Shown one piece after another: positions 1 through 11,239 of a stretch of 64,000 bases of DNA. Both the position numbers and the translations under genes were made by a program. Origin of the DNA: Whitmania pigra (Eukaryota > Annelida > Clitellata > Hirudinida > Haemopidae); the NCBI GenBank assembly GCA_021613335.1, contig JAJTWR010000090.1, forward strand, positions 1,614,501 through 1,678,500, in the 5' to 3' direction. Below the pieces are notes generated by a model, which was given only the letters and a program-made list of their open reading frames with translations, made no database searches and was not told the origin of the DNA. The first letter of the stretch is position 1. Every line of letters begins with the position of its first letter.

Positions 1-219
1 TTTTTAAATACATTTCTTCTCCTCTCATGGTGATGAATTCGAATTAAAAAACAAATATCAAAATATTTGTCAATGTCTCTAATTGCTTTTCAAGCCATTG
101 GCTCTACTTATGAATCAAATTCTAGTGCATCACTTCAGTCCGAAATTAATTATTTACAAATGAAAACGATCTTTGATAATTTAAAAGTGAAGCAGTAATT
201 TATTTATTTTTTCTTAAAG

Positions 220-3200
220 GGGATTGTCGCACGAGATGGAATTCCTTTCCAGACTCCACCTTGAGCATTCAATCAACTCCTGCCAATCACGGCACGGAAG
301 AAAGCTGTTTGGAAGACTGTTTGAACCTTGAAAGTTGTTTGGCCGTGAGCACCAGAAAGAATAAAGATACTTTTGACTGCTTATTCTACGAAAACATGCC
401 TCACGATTTCAAACCGTTTCCAGAAATAGGAACAACCTTGTTTATTAAAACCTCTGTTTGCTATGGTAGGGCTTGAATAAATGTTCATCATTGTTAAAAT
501 ACTGAACTTTACATGTTATTAAAAGAAAGAAATCATTTAAGTAATTAACTGCTTAGTTAGGAAAAGATTTGAAATTAAAAATGATAAAAATGGATAAATA
601 ATAAGATAAAGAAATCATAATTGAATTGCATGTTGGCTTTTCGTTCAGGTTGGCTGGCTCTGTTAACAATGCGCGAAATATTTTTAAGTGGCGTCTTTAT
701 TTAGAATATTACGCAACCTCGATGCAATTCTCGGCGTCATAAACTTAAAATCCTCTAAAAACTACTTAATTGCTATTAACATTGGTATTAATTAATAATA
801 TTAATGTTGTTGTTATTTTTATTCTACAAATTTAATAATTACAAATAATACTTCCCCGAGCATATTTTGGACCGTTTGATTCTTTTTGGTTTTAGAACGA
901 CGTCTATCTAAAAGAAATGATGGTGTGAAACTAGAAAAATTGCTTGAATGCCCGGGTAAATGTTAAAATTGTTTTTTATACATTTGTTTGTAATTTAACT
1001 TTGGGTTTACCATTTTGTAATTTCAATAATATTTCCATTAGCTTAAAAAACTGTTCAGATCCAATCGCAATTAATGCAGAATTGTTATAAAATGATGGAT
1101 TTAAGCACTCTTACTATTGCGAGATCAAAAAATTAACTTAATTTATTAGATTAATTATATTAATATTTGTCCTGCATTTTTTAGTCGGCTAGTAAGTTAT
1201 ACAATTTTAGCATTAATGATGTTCCTGTTCGCTTTTAGAAAAAATCAAACTCCCAGCTGTGGGCCCTCCAGGTAATAATCAGCGTTCATATATTTATTAA
1301 CTAACACCTGACTTAACTGTATTATATTATATAATATTATATTGGTAAATTAGAAACTAATTTATCAAGAAGATCATTCTTCGAGCACTAACCTAAATAT
1401 TTCTAATTTAAATAACCATTTCAAAAATACTTAACTTAAGCATTCTTAAAAATCAATTAAATTTACTTGACTTGATAAACATCGAAGTAATTACAATGAT
1501 TAATTGTAGGACCACCTGGACCGCCAGGGCTTCCAGGATCTCCTGGTGCCACAGGCCCTCCTGGATTACCAGGCATGCCTGGATCTCCCGGATCACCTGG
1601 AATGACTGGTCCAACTGGAATGATCGGTTTAATGGGAACCTCCGGTGTACCTGGTAAGTAAAATTTATTTATATTGTTCGTTTGAAAAATATTTTAAATT
1701 TTATCGTTTGGTTCTTGAAGGCCATCATAGAGGTCCAGGTCCACGAGGCCCCGATGGTTTTCGAGGATTAACAGGTCATGTCGGTCTAAAAGGGCAAACT
1801 GGCCCTACAGGACCACCAGGTACATTACTGATTTACATGAACAGTATTCCGTGCATGGAAGCAAAATGACATGGTTTCCAAATTTCATTGAAACTACTGA
1901 CATTGCTTTATGTAAAAATTCATCAATTTTATAACTTATTTTGGTGGCATTCGCTCTTTCGCAACGGTTAAATTGTTCTGTTAAAACTTGCATAACAAAT
2001 GTCAATTTAACAAATGTCAGGCATTCGAAGAAAAAGGGAATTATCAATTAACACAGAAGGTACAACTTTATGTAACCACAAAATGTAAATTTAATGTTGT
2101 TTCATGTTGTAAAAACGTAATTTTTTATTAAAGTCTTTAAACTCAGAAACAAAAGAAGCATTGAAGGTATGAACTTGACCATTATATTAAGTTCATACGT
2201 CAGCTGTTTACAAGTTCAAAATAGTATATTAACACAAATTTTTGTTTCAGAAGAATCTGATTATAGAGGTGAGGATGTAACTGCTTGATCTGTCTTTTCT
2301 GCATTTTTCATTTTTGAATTATTATCTATTTCTTTTAAATTTAAATGGAATTGATATTTCATGTTGGATTATTTACAAATTTATCTGCATGAACATAAAC
2401 CATTCATTCAGTTTCAATTCTTTTGGAATCCAACTATTTAAAGAAGTAATTACATACCGAATCTTAAAGCTCATCTTTATAATCTAGAATATCATTAACG
2501 AGGAACATTTCCTGTCTTTCAATTCTTTTTTATAACTCACGTTTATAGAACAAGTTAATATTTAATTATTTAAATGCTGTCAGAGTACTGCAACATGACT
2601 TGGATAATCAACGACAGTTCGGACTTCAGACGCGCCTATAAAGCTTCAGTCGCTAAAACCACTGGCGAATGCATCGACAAATGCAGAAGTAAAATAATTT
2701 GTTTTGTATTTATGTTAATTATATTAACAAATATATTGTGCTTCAACATATTAATAATACAATTGTTCACGCTAATACATAGAGCAAATAACTTCATTTC
2801 TTTTGTCTGTTGTGAATTTTAACCAAATTGCACCAAAGCAGTGGTGCAACTATTTCTAAGATAAATTTTTAACGTAATTTTGAAACACCACTGAAGAATA
2901 GAATATTAATAATAAATCATATTTTGTCGCAACCTTTTTTAATCAGTAACTTAATAACAGTTTAATTAATTTTTTATGTTTTATTTTTTAATATTCTTTC
3001 ATTTGAATTGTTAATGATCACTTATAACTTTTCAGATGCCGTACAATGTGTCGGAGTTGACATTCAATGCACCTTCAACAGCTTCTGTGTTTGTTGGTTG
3101 CACATGCAAAGCAATTCATCCACTGGTTTAAGCAGCTTTGATTATGAGTCTTATGCCAAAAATGTAGCATGTTCAAGTATGTTCAGTTGTGTTTAATTTT

Positions 3201-5782
3201 ATTAAATTCATGTTCATGTAATTTCATTGAAATGTAAAACTTTTCAAAAATTTGAAACTCCACTTTTTAAAATTTCTTTAACGCTAAAACCACCATTATT
3301 ATAAAATATCATAAATTGAAGAATTAAATTTTAATTTGTTAAATTTCAGTTATAAATTCAGCGGTGGGACCTCCAGGTAAGAATATTCGTATGCAGCTCT
3401 AAGTAAAAATTAATAGTAATACATTCGCAAAAAATTCAAATTCTAGGAATGCCGGGAGCACCAGGACTCCCTGGGCCACCGGGCGAAGTTGGTAATCCAG
3501 GAATGCCGGGAGACTTTGGATCTATGGGTTTCACCGGACCAATGGGTGATACCGGTAGTATTGGAGTTACAGGAGCTTCTGGTGGATCGGGTAAAAATAA
3601 ATAAAATCTTCTATTTTTCATCTTTCATCGAAAGCTTTTAAGCATCCTTTAAGAAATCAGAATACAAGAGTAAATGCACTGAAACCTATAGGAAACTTTA
3701 TGTAAGAATTTAAATCTATCTTAACAGGTCAAAGGGGTGTTGCTGGAATGACTGGACAAACTGGACCCACAGGTTCCACGGGAGATACTGGACCAACTGG
3801 AGCCACTGGGCCTATTGGACTAATTGGATCCGCTGGACATACTAGACCTACTGGATCCACTAGTCTAACTGGTGCTCCCGGATTCCTTCCAACCTCTGGA
3901 CCTCCTGCATCAGTCGTCGGTCGCAAAAGTAAAGCGGGATTATTATCTTGGTTTACCTTTGCTGCATAAATGCTGCTATTTGGTACACTTAATTGTTTAA
4001 GTCACCGATCTGCATGTAGAAATCAATGTTAATGTAAAGTTAATTAGCTAACTAAATAACTTTTAGAAATTTTTTATATCAAACATATGTTAATAATATT
4101 AGTTTTGAATTCATATTGGTGCTCCACCTATTCACATTTTAGTTGAAGACTATTTTCTGCATTTACTTTTCAGGGAGATCAGTTGAACCGGTTTTGAAAA
4201 TATCTAATAACAGTGAGTTAAAGTTAAAAAAAAATAATTAATGGCTAAATAATAATTAATAAACTAATTATTATATTATTACTCTCTAGATATTACCGAC
4301 CGCAACGGTGAGTTTAATCATTGGAATTCTTTGTATTGAATTGGAATTTCTGTAATAAAAAACAATTAACTGCAATCTTATTTAAGAATGCATTTAATTT
4401 TATTTAATTAACAGATTACTGTATTATTTCATGGAAAAAATTTGAAGATTATGTCTTTAAAAATTCCTACAAATCATTGGTCCAAACGTCTGTGAAAGGA
4501 TGCATTGAAAAATGTCGAGGTAAGGACCAAGGAATTTGATGATAACTTAATGATTATATTATTTGGGCGTTTTTGTGCTTCAGCTATCATTAGATATTTA
4601 AAAGCAATGGCTTGGTATTACTAAATTAGAAATTGCATTAATAATTGAAGTTTTAATAAATTAAAAAATTAATTCAGATGAGGTTGGGTGTTTGGCTGTC
4701 GAAGTTGATGACTTCAATGGTTCAAACTACTCTATTTGCTGGCTGCACAACAACCCGGAAGATTTTGGAACAGCTAGTTTTAACACTGGTTTTGTAACTT
4801 ACATTAAAGTGGTTTCTTGCTATGGTAAGTTAAATGTTTTAAAAAATTTAAATATTTGAATAATTTGAATGATTTTTAAACTCTAATTTCAGATACGCCT
4901 CCAATCAGAGGACCCCAAGGTAAAGACTTTTTCATTTAAATTTTGAATTTTGAAGAGTATTTAGAAATTTTGTTTAAATGTTTTTATTTATTAAAACAAT
5001 TTTTTTGACAATAATAATAATAATAATAATAATAATATTGCATTACAGTAGAAATCTTTTTGTATCTGTAATGCAACTCCTATTAATAAAACCTAAATAT
5101 CTCTTTAAATTAACTAGACTGACTGACTTTTTCATTATTAGGTCCTCCGGGTGCTCAGGGGCAAATGGGAGCTCCTGGAGTTAAGGGACCACCAGGAAAT
5201 CCAGGAATGAGAGGGTCCACAGGATCAACAGGCTCTAAGGGAGCGAAAGGAGCAACTGGTTTTACTGGAATAACTGGGATGAGAGGTAAACGTGAATAGT
5301 CATCCAAGATTGTGAAATAGATTGTCAGTAAAAGTTGTTATATAGTACAAATAACTGTTCTTAAGGCAAGAGTCATAAAGATTGTTTTATATGTATTTTG
5401 CAGTTAATTTTATTGTAGATTATATATCATTAATACAGACTAATATCACTTCATTTATCTCAGAGTACAGTTAAATTCATTTGTAACTGATATTTGATTT
5501 AGAATGTTGAGCTTATTATGTCAAGCTGAAGTTTTTGTTTTCAAGCAAATGAAATGCTATTGATTTTCGGGCGTAATATCGAGACCGACTCATTTCTAAA
5601 GTTATTGTATCACGATGCGTAAATGTGACGGAATTCAAAAATCTGAATCCATGTAATTAAAAGACATGGTTATGTTAGGAGGATATGGTCCTACCGGAGA
5701 TCCTGGTTACACTGGAGAGCCCGGAATCAGAGGAAGCACCGGACAAACTGGAGACACTGGAGCAACAGGGCCATTCGTGTGA
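220..5782 (+). CDS. Gene A: collagen-like protein with three apple/PAN-like domains (5' end outside window)
   Basis: Eighteen exons join in one open frame of about 599 codons, every intron phase 1: 220-465, 896-955, 1239-1271, 1510-1653, 1721-1819, 2251-2268, 2584-2688, 3036-3176, 3350-3376, 3447-3590, 3728-3928, 4174-4212, 4290-4307, 4415-4519, 4678-4824, 4893-4919, 5142-5285, 5679-5782. Domain order is: apple-like domain on one exon (220-465; Cys-x3-Trp start, CLEDC, CLAV, terminal Cys); Gly-X-Y block (1239-1819); apple domain split over 2584-2688 and 3036-3176; Gly-X-Y block (3350-3928); second split apple domain (4415-4519 and 4678-4824); last Gly-X-Y block. The stop follows the triplet repeat directly (GATGPFV), with no membrane segment, unlike genes B and C. 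The 3728-3928 exon has two broken triplets. The signal peptide must lie upstream. This is probably an extracellular or matrix protein; no characterised family was recognised. Confidence 0.82.
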
Positions 5783-5809
5783 AGACATTGAAGGACCTAA
5801 TAATGAACC

Positions 5810-5815
5810 AATAAA
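5810..5815 (+). terminator. Poly(A) signal of gene A
   Basis: An AATAAA hexamer lies 28 bases after the gene A stop codon and is followed by a second overlapping A-rich stretch. It supports 5782 as the true end of the gene. Confidence 0.6.
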
Positions 5816-6516
5816 AAATAAAAGTATTTCTTTAATTATTTTCGCATGGATTCGTTAAATTTAAATTTTTAAGTAGATGGTTTTCGATTTTTAGCCCCCA
5901 AAATCTAAAACTTATATTCTAAAATTTACAGTCATAATATTAACCATTTTAAGTGATTAATAAACAAAAAATGTTAAATTATTAAATCAATTTTTATTTT
6001 TCAGAGAAACGAAAAACAGAGCGTCGCTTTATTACTCCAGAATAAATGCTTACTATCCCAGACTTTACAGAATAACAAAATTAACGTTAACTTTTGGTCT
6101 AGGCTTAGAATAAGCGCAACTATTAAGGTGGTGACTTTGTTTATTATAATAATAAAACAATTTTTATTTGTAAGCCATATTTTATTTGCAACTGAGGTTA
6201 AAGTTGTTTGAGGACATAAAAAATTCAAAGATTTATAAAGTTAAAAAGTTAAGAGTTAATTTTACCTGAGCTCTAGAAATGTGCAAATTAAATATTTTTA
6301 TAAAAAATTAAAACTTAACATTTGTTTATTTTGGGGGTCCCGAGATATTTGAGACGAACAAAAGTTTACGACAAGAAATATGTTTACTTGCTTAAAAGTT
6401 TTACACAAATGATGCATTCATAAATTGTAAAATAAAAGAGCTCAAAATAACATCGATATAAATTATTAAGATTAAATATAAATTAAGATTTAATAATTTC
6501 AAACAACCATGTTCAT

Positions 6517-6620
6517 GGCCATGGTCTGATTCTGAGATTCTTAGGAGATAAGGCTTTAGATTTTTTTAAATAATTATTTTATTTTTCAAAATATCGAACA
6601 CTGTTTTTATGTAGCATTTA
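6517..6620 (-). pseudogene. Decayed partial duplicate of the PNUTS-motif gene region
   Basis: The stretch near 6517-6555 closely matches the coding sequence near 6987-7020 of the neighbouring minus-strand gene (shared CTGATTCTGAG core, then GGAGAT). The stretch 6573-6620 matches 7284-7332 beyond that gene's start. The order is the same in both copies, but the left copy has lost roughly 240 bases between the two matching blocks. It has no open frame of its own. The rest of 5816-6722 shows no gene. Confidence 0.5.
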
Positions 6621-6722
6621 ACCTATAATTATGATGCGCACAAAAATAGAACGGCGTGTCATCTAAAAGTTATAAAAGCAGAATAAGCAACAAATGACGA
6701 AGCATTTAATTTTGTTTGAATA

Positions 6723-6728
6723 TTTATT
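6723..6728 (-). terminator. Poly(A) signal of the PNUTS-motif gene
   Basis: TTTATT on the + strand reads AATAAA on the minus strand, about 75 bases past the stop codon of the 6801-7076 gene. Confidence 0.45.
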
Positions 6729-6800
6729 AAACATTGTAAAAAATGTTCAAACACTTGAAAGCTAGTTACCAAATTGTTAGCAAAAAGGTACAAATATAAA

Positions 6801-7076
6801 TTAGCATTTTAAGCCTGGCGATCTGTAAACTCCCAACTCTTTGAAGAGAGATCTGCGAAAATTGATGATTGGATCATCGTCGAGGTCATTATCGTTGAAC
6901 AGCGACAATTTCTTCGTCGTTTTCGTCGCATTTGTCCTTTGAACTTCGTCATCGAAGTATTTGTACTGACAGAGATTGTTATCGTCTGGCCATCTGATTC
7001 TGAGCTTCTTCGGAGATGAAGTTCCCTCTCTTTTAAGAGCTGATTTCAGAAGGGAATAAGTGCACTCTTGTGACAT
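6801..7076 (-). CDS. Small one-exon protein with PNUTS-like PP1-binding motif
   Basis: The 91-residue frame starts MSQECTYSLLKSALKREG. Residues about 23-50 contain KKLRIRWPDDNNLCQYKYF followed by an acidic stretch and R-x-N. The pattern basic-(I/V)-x-W-P-acidic, L-x-x-Y-x-Y-F-(D/E), R-x-N is what I know from the protein phosphatase 1 binding segment of PNUTS (PPP1R10) and relatives, where RVxF-type residues dock on PP1. The remainder is basic/acidic and looks disordered. PNUTS itself is several hundred residues long with a TFIIS-like domain that is absent here, so this is either a short PP1 regulator or a derived fragment. Single exon, with an AATAAA downstream. The base composition is richer in GC than its surroundings, as expected for coding DNA. 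Binding to PP1 is inferred from the motif only. Confidence 0.6.
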   Translation of the reverse strand: MSQECTYSLLKSALKREGTSSPKKLRIRWPDDNNLCQYKYFDDEVQRTNATKTTKKLSLFNDNDLDDDPIINFRRSLFKELGVYRSPGLKC

Positions 7077-7266
7077 TGCTAGTGTTATGGATCTGATTAC
7101 AAACGTTGAACACTTTGTCAGCTGTTTATATCGGCAGCTTGTTTAACATCTGCGACGATTATTTAGTTGAGGTCACGGGAAAAGATTCTGAATATAATAA
7201 TTATTTTAATCTGTTAATTTTAAAAAAAATTTTTTTTGCTTTTTTTTTACTTATTTATAAATTTTA

Positions 7267-7335
7267 CTTTTTTAATTAAAATTTATTTTATTTTTCAAAA
7301 CATCGAACAATATTTTTATGTAGCATTTATAATGA
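7267..7335. repeat. Right copy of a local duplication flanking the PNUTS-motif gene
   Basis: This stretch repeats 6560-6622 with few changes (shared TATTTTATTTTTCAAAA, ATCGAACA and TTTTTATGTAGCATTTA). It lies just upstream of the minus-strand gene. No coding sequence is visible in the rest of 7077-7617. Confidence 0.5.
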
Positions 7336-8201
7336 CTCTTAAAAGAGCGTTTAATGTTGCAAAAACAGTTTTGAGTAAAACAAAATAAATTTTTCTCAGA
7401 TGGAATTGACAACAACGATTCTCATTAACTTTATAACGTAGTATTCTAATTATGTTAGATGTATATGGTTATAATGTTGTATATAAAACACGTTGTAATG
7501 GTTCGATTGTATTAGATGTAGGCTTAAGTAATAAATGAAAGTCAAAAGTAAGCTAAGACCTACAAAAGTGGATGAGAGTGTTTAATGTCAGCTAATATAT
7601 GATTATCAATTGGTTCTGTTAAACTAGGCACCGGCACCCCGTCATAACAGCCCGGCTCCAAAATAACCCCGTCAAAACAGCCAGTGACGCCGAGAGGGGG
7701 GGGCAGGTGGGGTCAGTGCCAGGGGGCCCGCATCTGTATGGGGCCCGGCCGGTCCGATCATGTCAATTTTTGCACGTCTCTTCGTTTACCGTAGGTGACA
7801 GAACATAATGTCCTAATAGTCCCATAGTTTTACATACTGTAAAATACTTTTATATACTGCCGAACAAACAGTCCATTTCACGTAGGGTGTATAAACTCCT
7901 TATTCTGATGTGAGACGCTAGGGTAAGATGGTGTAGGACGCCCACACCATTTTAGGCGAAACGGACCATTACAGATTTGATTTGTGTTGTTCCCTAGCAG
8001 GAAAGGTTTGATTTACCATCACTTCTATTTCTGTGGAGTTATACACACTAGATTACTGCTAAAGTTGATTTTTGGTCTAAAGGATGTAAAAATCTTACAT
8101 ATTTAATTTGTCAAACTATCACGATATTGAAAGAGCAAATCCATTGCTATAATAAATAAAAACAGCTATGTTATTGTGTCATTTAATAATGGCATCATAA
8201 C

Positions 8202-9554
8202 CAGTGTTGTGCAGTATCGAATTACATGTAATTCGATACTGTAATTAATTACAATTTTTGGTACTTTTTACTTGTAACAGTTACAAAAAAATTTTTTTAC
8301 TCTTACTTGTAACAAATTACTATTTTCGGTCATACTTGTAATTAGTTACCTTTTTTGCACAAAACGTTACAAAGTAACATAAATAAAATTTTAAAATAAA
8401 ATAAACTAATTTAAAATTTTATTAAAATTCTATGCTGTTATTCTTTGGTTCGTTCGAAAACCTTCCTCTTTCCGATCATTCGTTCTTTTTGTTATTGTCG
8501 CCGGTCGTTTTTGTTAAATCGAAGATTGTGGGTTAGTCATAGTTTTTTGCGATGTTTTTTTAGTATACAATAATATATATATATATATTAATATAAAATT
8601 TAATATATCGTAGTATGGATTCCCTTGAAGCCAGTTTGAATGTCGTTAGCGAGGATAAGAACAACGTTGAAGATAATCCGTGGCCGTAGATTCCCAGAAC
8701 TTATATAACGACATGGATATCACAGCTGCCGCCATCATCCATCCAAAGTTCAAAATATATTGGACAGACAATAGCTCATTGATCGACAGTGGAATTCAGG
8801 TTTGTTATATCTTACATATTATGCAGCTTAAAAGAGGCAAGTTAATGTCATACATCTTCTAAATCAAATTAATCAATTTCAGCACTTGGAAAATCTGGTG
8901 GCTGCATCTAATGCAGCAGTGGTGGATGAGCTGAAAGCATCTCATTCATTTGATGCTGACATCAGTGGTGAAGACAGTTTCTTCAATTGTACAAGGTCAA
9001 CTGTGTCTCAAACTGATATTCTGATGCAGTACCTCCAAGACCGATCAGATGACATGAAGGTTATTATTGGAAGCGAGACTCTGAAGAAATTATATATCCA
9101 ATTGAACACTCCTCTGCCATCTAGTGCCGCTGTTGAACGTTTATTCAGCTGTGCGGGTATGACAATGAACAGCCGAAGGACAAGAATGAGTGACAAACTA
9201 TTGGAGAATTTAGTCATGTTAAAAATAAACAAAAACTTGTAATATATAATAAAAACTTGGTGTTTTTATGCATTAGTTCAAATTTTATTACTGTTAGTGC
9301 TAGCAGTTAATACAGACAATTGTTATAACAATAACAGAGACAATTCCTTTTAAATACGGAATGGTGTATGATCACATGGCAGTATCAAAGTTACTTGTAA
9401 TTTTTACTTAAAAGTAACTTTTGGATGCTGTAACGTTTTACTTGTAATTGAGTACGTTTTTGAGACAATACTCTTACTCATACTTAAGTAGCTTTTTGAG
9501 CTATTACTTGTACTTGTAACTAGTTACCGAAACGAGGTAACTTTTACAACACTG
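8202..9554 (+). mobile_element. hAT transposon copy 2, internally deleted, nested in copy 1
   Basis: The ends CAGTGTTG and CAACACTG are flanked by a perfect 8-base repeat ATCATAAC (8194-8201 and 9555-9562). Many copies of the motif TTACTTGTAA/GTAACTAGTTAC lie subterminally. A perfect 30-base palindrome sits at 8212-8241. The element encodes only the start and the C-terminal end of a hAT transposase, so it is a deletion derivative that would need a transposase supplied by another copy. Confidence 0.9.
8615..9242 (+). pseudogene. hAT transposase remnant (N-terminal stub plus C-terminal dimerisation domain)
   Basis: ATG at 8615 opens a 24-codon stub (MDSLEASLN to DNPWP) that stops at 8687-8689. 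From about 8680 a different frame continues with the C-terminal part: IHPKFKIYW, a probable intron from about 8800 to 8882, then the hAT dimerisation block with LPSSAAVERLFSCAG and SRRTRMSDKLLENLVMLK, ending at 9242. The catalytic RNase H-like core is missing: a deletion junction near 8685 joins the two ends. The ERLFS-x-AG and LxxLVxLK signatures are well known for hAT transposases. Confidence 0.85.
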
Positions 9555-9829
9555 ATCATAACTAGGAAAAACGCCCACTTCGAGTCAACCATTTTATAAC
9601 GCCTTCTTGCAATTTACATAATCGCATTGGATGTCATTTCTGTACCACATGTTAGGTTACAAATCTAACCGTTCATGAAATTTTCTCATAATAACTGATG
9701 CAGTCGAAAAGTCGGCGCGTGTTGAGCGCAGCGTTTATTGTTGCGTCTCTACACGACAGGGCTGTGCCCGTAGAAGTTGATGCATCACTTACTCTAGAAG
9801 GGAAATTGGCGGGAATTCCATGGATACAG

Positions 9830-10150
9830 TCGGCCTCTTAGAAATTCAGTCGATATGCTGTTGAATGAGTCTGTCGCCATGCTGAACCGTCTACACGCTT
9901 TGAAAATCGATAAACTGTTTCCAAACGTTGTCATTCTGATACGTATCTTCTGCACGCTACCGTTGCTCAAGCAGAACGATCTTTCATCACATTGGCCCGA
10001 GTTAAAAATGTTATGAGATCGACAATGTGTCAAGAACGCCTGACCAGCCTTGGAATGCCGGCAGTGGAATGTCGACTTGCAAGAACGATTGATTACAACA
10101 GTATAATTGAACTGTCTGCACGCAGAAAAGCCCGCAAAGTTTTGTTGTAG
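9830..10150 (+). pseudogene. Frameshifted hAT transposase C-terminus (ZMYM1/DUF4371-like group)
   Basis: Reading + strand frames with a shift near 9950 gives LFPNVVILIRIFCTLP, then VAQAERSFITLARVKNVMRS, then CQERLTSLGM and a basic tail ending at TAG 10150. The order TLPV, AERSF, K(N)xxRSTM, QERLxxL is typical of the hAT family related to zinc finger MYM-type 1. The missing bases at TLP/VAQ break the frame, so the gene is dead. It is the likely original transposase of hAT copy 1. Minus-strand frames across the same DNA have no such signature. Confidence 0.7.
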
Positions 10151-10614
10151 CCATCTCTCTTGCATGTCGTAAAAGTCGGTTCCACATAATTACATCGTTT
10201 TTAAGAACTTGTGTAGCTTAATCTCCATCGAAACACCAGTTTGCCTAGTGCACACAAATCTGTACACGTAGCATGTGGCTGGTTATCTTTGGCTAAGGCT
10301 GTATGGTGTAACGGTCGTTGCAGGTAAGGACACAATTATGATGAAATGAAAAACTCACAAAAAATAGGATCACCGATGATTAGAGTTGGCTAATTTAAAG
10401 CGCCTCGCTGCGTGTTTGACCACCAAAAATTACTACTTTAATTTTGATTAACTGTAAAACAAAATAAATTCAAATTAGATGACGAACAGCGTTTACCTTT
10501 GCAAAAGTCATTTCTATATTTTAATTTAGCACCATGTATGCACAAATGTTGAACCTTGATAGTAACATTTACCTCGATTTACATGTTTTATTATAGCGAC
10601 AAAATTTCTAAATA

Positions 10615-11239
10615 CGGTCAATTCCGGATATAGTCACGTCCAAAACTGTAGGCTGTTGACTTGACTATAACCGAATATTTACTATAATCGAAAATAGTAA
10701 GCTACGTATGGTTTACACGGTGCAAGAGATCAGGTTGACTGTTTCCGAAACTTGACTGTAACCCAGAGGCCTAACCTGGGTATTTTGCGCCCGGGGGCAA
10801 ACTATAGAATTGGCGCCCTTTTCCATGTCTATATATTTACTGTATTACACTACATTTGAAATTGAAATAAAAATCAGATTTTAATGGCACAAGGCATCCA
10901 TTTAAAAGTGAAAAAACGTTCTACAAATAGTAGCGCATGCTTCACCCAATCAGTCACAGTCTAAGATGATTTACATGCATAGTAGTCTAATACTGTCTAA
11001 AATAGATTTATTTTTCTTGATTTAACAGTTGCAAACTGATCAATAACGTCATCAAAGTCTTTTTTCTCAAGCGTTTCTCTGTCTATACTAAGAAGGGGAA
11101 GATCACTGAGACGATCCTGTCCCATTGATGCATTAAGCCTCATTTTGGCGCCCCTGTATCTTGGCGCCCGGGGACATATGTACCCCCCCCTTAGCTACGC
11201 CTCTGCTGTAACCGACTCGACTATACCCGGAATTGACTG
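10615..11239. mobile_element. TA-flanked inverted-repeat element (Tc1/mariner- or pogo-like MITE)
   Basis: The left end (10615 on) contains GGTCAATTCCGGATATAGTC, and the right end read in reverse contains AGTCAATTCCGGGTATAGTC. Both are bordered by TA (10613-10614 and 11240-11241). A TA duplication with matching ends suggests the Tc1/mariner/pogo group. No coding capacity is visible. Without its own insert (10764-11205) the element is about 175 bp. Confidence 0.7.
10764..11205. mobile_element. hAT MITE nested inside the TA-flanked element
   Basis: The ends CAGAGGC and GCCTCTG are flanked by the 8-base repeat CTGTAACC (10756-10763 and 11206-11213). The subterminal regions are rich in GGCGCCC and CCCGGG-like strings. 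At 442 bp it has no transposase. It is the innermost and therefore the youngest layer of this nest. Confidence 0.8.

Noticed and set aside
3436..3926. Minus-strand Pro/Gly/Val-rich frames opposite collagen exons
   Set aside because: Gly-X-Y codons (GGN CCN) read backwards also lack stops; these are shadows of the true + strand exons.
9794..10165. 123-residue minus-strand frame
   Set aside because: It lies opposite the hAT transposase remnant, whose signature (AERSF, MRSTM, QERL) is on the + strand.
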